Source: an uncultured Eubacteriales bacterium (GTDB lineage Bacteria; Bacillota; Clostridia; Oscillospirales; CAG-382). Taken from it: a stretch of DNA of 7,170 nucleotides. The stretch covers positions 1-7,170 of the forward strand of contig URSI01000054.1 of assembly GCA_900550505.1 (NCBI GenBank). Reading direction: 5' to 3'. The notes below the pieces were generated by a model that had not been told where the DNA came from, did no database searches, and was given only the letters and a program-made list of their open reading frames with translations. Positions 5,663 through 7,170 of the stretch are shown here, piece after piece; within the stretch, counting starts at the first letter, position 1; each line of letters opens with the position of its first letter. A program made the position numbers and the translations under genes.

Positions 5663-6715
5663 GTGGACCTGAGTCTTTCATGGTTCGTCTCCCAGCTATT
5701 TGGCAGCCCTGCCCTGTTCATCACGATAATGCTCACGCTCGGAGTGATATTCGTCAACGGTTGGACTGACGCACCTAACGCAATTGCCACTGCCATCGCT
5801 ACACGCGCGCTGAAACCGCGCTCGGCAATATTGCTTTCGGCTTTTTTTAACTTTCTCGGCGTTCTCGTTATGACCATGATAACGCCCACAGTCGCGATGA
5901 CCATAAAAAACATGGTCAATTTCAACGGGAATAATAATGAGGCATCGATAGCTCTGTGCGCGGCGCTGTTTGCTATCATAATATGGGCGGTCGCGGCGTG
6001 GTATTTCGGGATACCGACGAGCGAAAGCCATGCACTGATAGCCGGTATATCCGGCGCTGCGATAGCGCTCCATAACGGATTCGAAGGAATCAATGGCTCG
6101 GAATGGGTCAAGGTGCTTTACGGTCTGGCACTTTCTACGGTATTGGGATTTTGCAGCGGCTATGTGATAACACGGCTCATTATGATCCTGTTCAGACGTG
6201 CCGACCGACGGCGTGCAAATAATGGCTTTGGTGCTGCGCAGATATTCGGAGCGGCAGCGATGTCTTTTATGCACGGTGCGCAGGACGGTCAGAAATTCAT
6301 GGGCGTTATGATCCTCGGGGTGTTCCTTGCGAACAATTCCGACACGACCGGCGCGGTGACTATACCGATCTGGATGATGGTCCTGTGCTCGGCCGTGATG
6401 GCTGTCGGAACTTCCGCGGGGGGCTACAAGATAATCAAGGCCGTGGGCATGGATATGGTGAAGCTCGATAAATATCAGGGGTTTTCGGCGGATATTGCGG
6501 CAGCATTCTGTTTGCTGCTTTCATCTGTGTGGGGGCTTCCGGTCAGCACTACGCATACGAAGACAACGGCAATAATGGGTGTGGGTGCGACGAAACGGCT
6601 TTCCGCAATAAACTATACGGTCGTGAAGGATATGGTGCTGACTTGGGTACTCACTTTCCCTGGATGTGGTTTGATCGGGTGGCTGGTCGCTACCGTGTTT
6701 ATGAAAATATTTTGA
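5663..6715 (+). CDS. pit: PiT family inorganic phosphate transporter
   Basis: The protein has 350 residues and imports phosphate (often as a metal-phosphate complex) through the cytoplasmic membrane using an ion gradient. It is almost entirely hydrophobic helices, with the two family signature repeats: NGWTDAPNAIAT near residues 32-43 (D36) in the first half, and SFMHGAQDGQKFMGV near 201-215 (H204, D208) in the second. The inverted halves are joined by a polar basic loop (RRADRRRANNGFG). An SESHAL motif in the first half and an STTHTKTTAIMG motif near the end are also typical. The start GTG 5663 is chosen because AAGGAG ends 7 bases upstream. The frame stays open back to 5522, but that extension would begin at the transcription start, encodes a polar basic stretch unlike PiT, and includes the leader stems. 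The DUF47 gene follows after 15 bases. Confidence 0.93.
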   Translation: MDLSLSWFVSQLFGSPALFITIMLTLGVIFVNGWTDAPNAIATAIATRALKPRSAILLSAFFNFLGVLVMTMITPTVAMTIKNMVNFNGNNNEASIALCAALFAIIIWAVAAWYFGIPTSESHALIAGISGAAIALHNGFEGINGSEWVKVLYGLALSTVLGFCSGYVITRLIMILFRRADRRRANNGFGAAQIFGAAAMSFMHGAQDGQKFMGVMILGVFLANNSDTTGAVTIPIWMMVLCSAVMAVGTSAGGYKIIKAVGMDMVKLDKYQGFSADIAAAFCLLLSSVWGLPVSTTHTKTTAIMGVGATKRLSAINYTVVKDMVLTWVLTFPGCGLIGWLVATVFMKIF

Positions 6716-6730
6716 TATGAGGGCAAAAAA

Positions 6731-7170
6731 ATGTCAAGAAAAAACGACAGCTATTACTTTGATATGTTCGTGAAGTCCGCCGAATGTGCATGCAACGCTT
6801 CGGTAATGTTGGACGACATACTGAAGAATTTCAGCCGTGATACGTTGAGCGACAGAATGCAGGAGTTGCACGAGATCGAGCATACAGCGGACTCCGTGAA
6901 GCATGACCTGATGAACAGCCTGCTTCGTGCGTTTATCACACCAATCGAGCGTGAGGATATCATGAAGCTCGCGCATAACATCGATGATGTGGTGGACGCC
7001 ATAGACGATATAGCAATGAGGCTTTATATCAATAACATCACGCACATACGCCGTGATTGCCTTGAGATATCAGAGCTTGTGATGAGCTGCTGCGCCAAGA
7101 CGAAGGAAATGCTGGCGGAATTTGCTGATTTTAAAAAATCAAAGACGATAATGGGGCTGATCATCGAGAT
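6731..7170 (+). CDS. DUF47 (PhoU-like) phosphate transport accessory protein, 3' end outside window
   Basis: The first 146 residues are visible and the frame is still open at the window end; the family is usually a little over 200 residues. The sequence is all-helical and PhoU-like. It runs from MSRKNDSYYFDMFVKSAE through a helix with LHEIEHTADSVKHDLMNSLLRAFITPIERED (about residues 44-76), where the E-H-x-A-D and F-I-T-P-I-x-R-E-D signatures are characteristic of DUF47, to IDDVVDAIDDIAMRLYI. The acidic D/E-x-x-x-D positions match metal-binding sites known in PhoU proteins. It is expected to be a cytosolic partner controlling the PiT transporter encoded 15 bases upstream, a gene pair found in many bacteria. 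The start ATG 6731 has AGGG at 6720-6723, 7 bases upstream. Confidence 0.92.
   Translation, partial: MSRKNDSYYFDMFVKSAECACNASVMLDDILKNFSRDTLSDRMQELHEIEHTADSVKHDLMNSLLRAFITPIEREDIMKLAHNIDDVVDAIDDIAMRLYINNITHIRRDCLEISELVMSCCAKTKEMLAEFADFKKSKTIMGLIIE

Noticed and set aside
5548..5769. 73-codon reading frame overlapping the leader and pit start
   Set aside because: No ribosome binding site precedes it, it is low-complexity (Lys/Glu/Asn) where it crosses the A-rich leader, and it overlaps a well-supported gene.

Overview
The window looks like a chromosomal segment of a Gram-positive, Clostridia-like member of the Bacillota, at roughly even GC and with many ATA isoleucine codons. The evidence is a murE-mraY peptidoglycan gene pair, a clostridial-type repeat surface protein, a Cys-lipobox lipoprotein, strong AGGAG-type ribosome binding sites with ATG/GTG/TTG starts, and a Firmicutes-style PiT phosphate transporter followed by a DUF47/PhoU-like gene. 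The exact lineage cannot be fixed from the sequence alone.

Layout, all on the + strand. (1) 1-860 is the 3' end of murE. (2) 862-about 1410 is the N-terminal half of mraY, which stops resembling MraY just after the NLTDGIDGLA motif. (3) At about 1404-1433, in a GC-rich G/C/A microrepeat, the sequence switches to the interior of an unrelated large surface protein in another reading frame (to 3440). This is either a real rearrangement or an assembly/amplification chimera, and it is the most important thing to check here. (4) 3542-4449 holds a lipoprotein and an overlapping DUF2752 membrane protein. (5) 4555-5265 holds a small two-helix membrane protein and a zinc-finger/TM2 protein, ended by a strong intrinsic terminator at 5306-5334. 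(6) 5335-5662 is a non-coding stretch with a near-consensus sigma-A promoter (5485-5513) and a foldable leader of about 140 nt. (7) 5663-7170 holds the PiT transporter and the start of its DUF47 partner, cut by the window end.

The functional groups are: lipid-linked peptidoglycan precursor synthesis (murE, mraY); a set of envelope proteins of unknown role (repeat protein, lipoprotein, DUF2752, small membrane protein, TM2 protein); and low-affinity phosphate uptake (pit plus DUF47). No RNA gene, CRISPR array, insertion sequence or defence system was recognised. No clearly new multi-gene system is visible. The unusual points are the mraY junction, the structured leader of the phosphate operon, and the small uncharacterised envelope genes.
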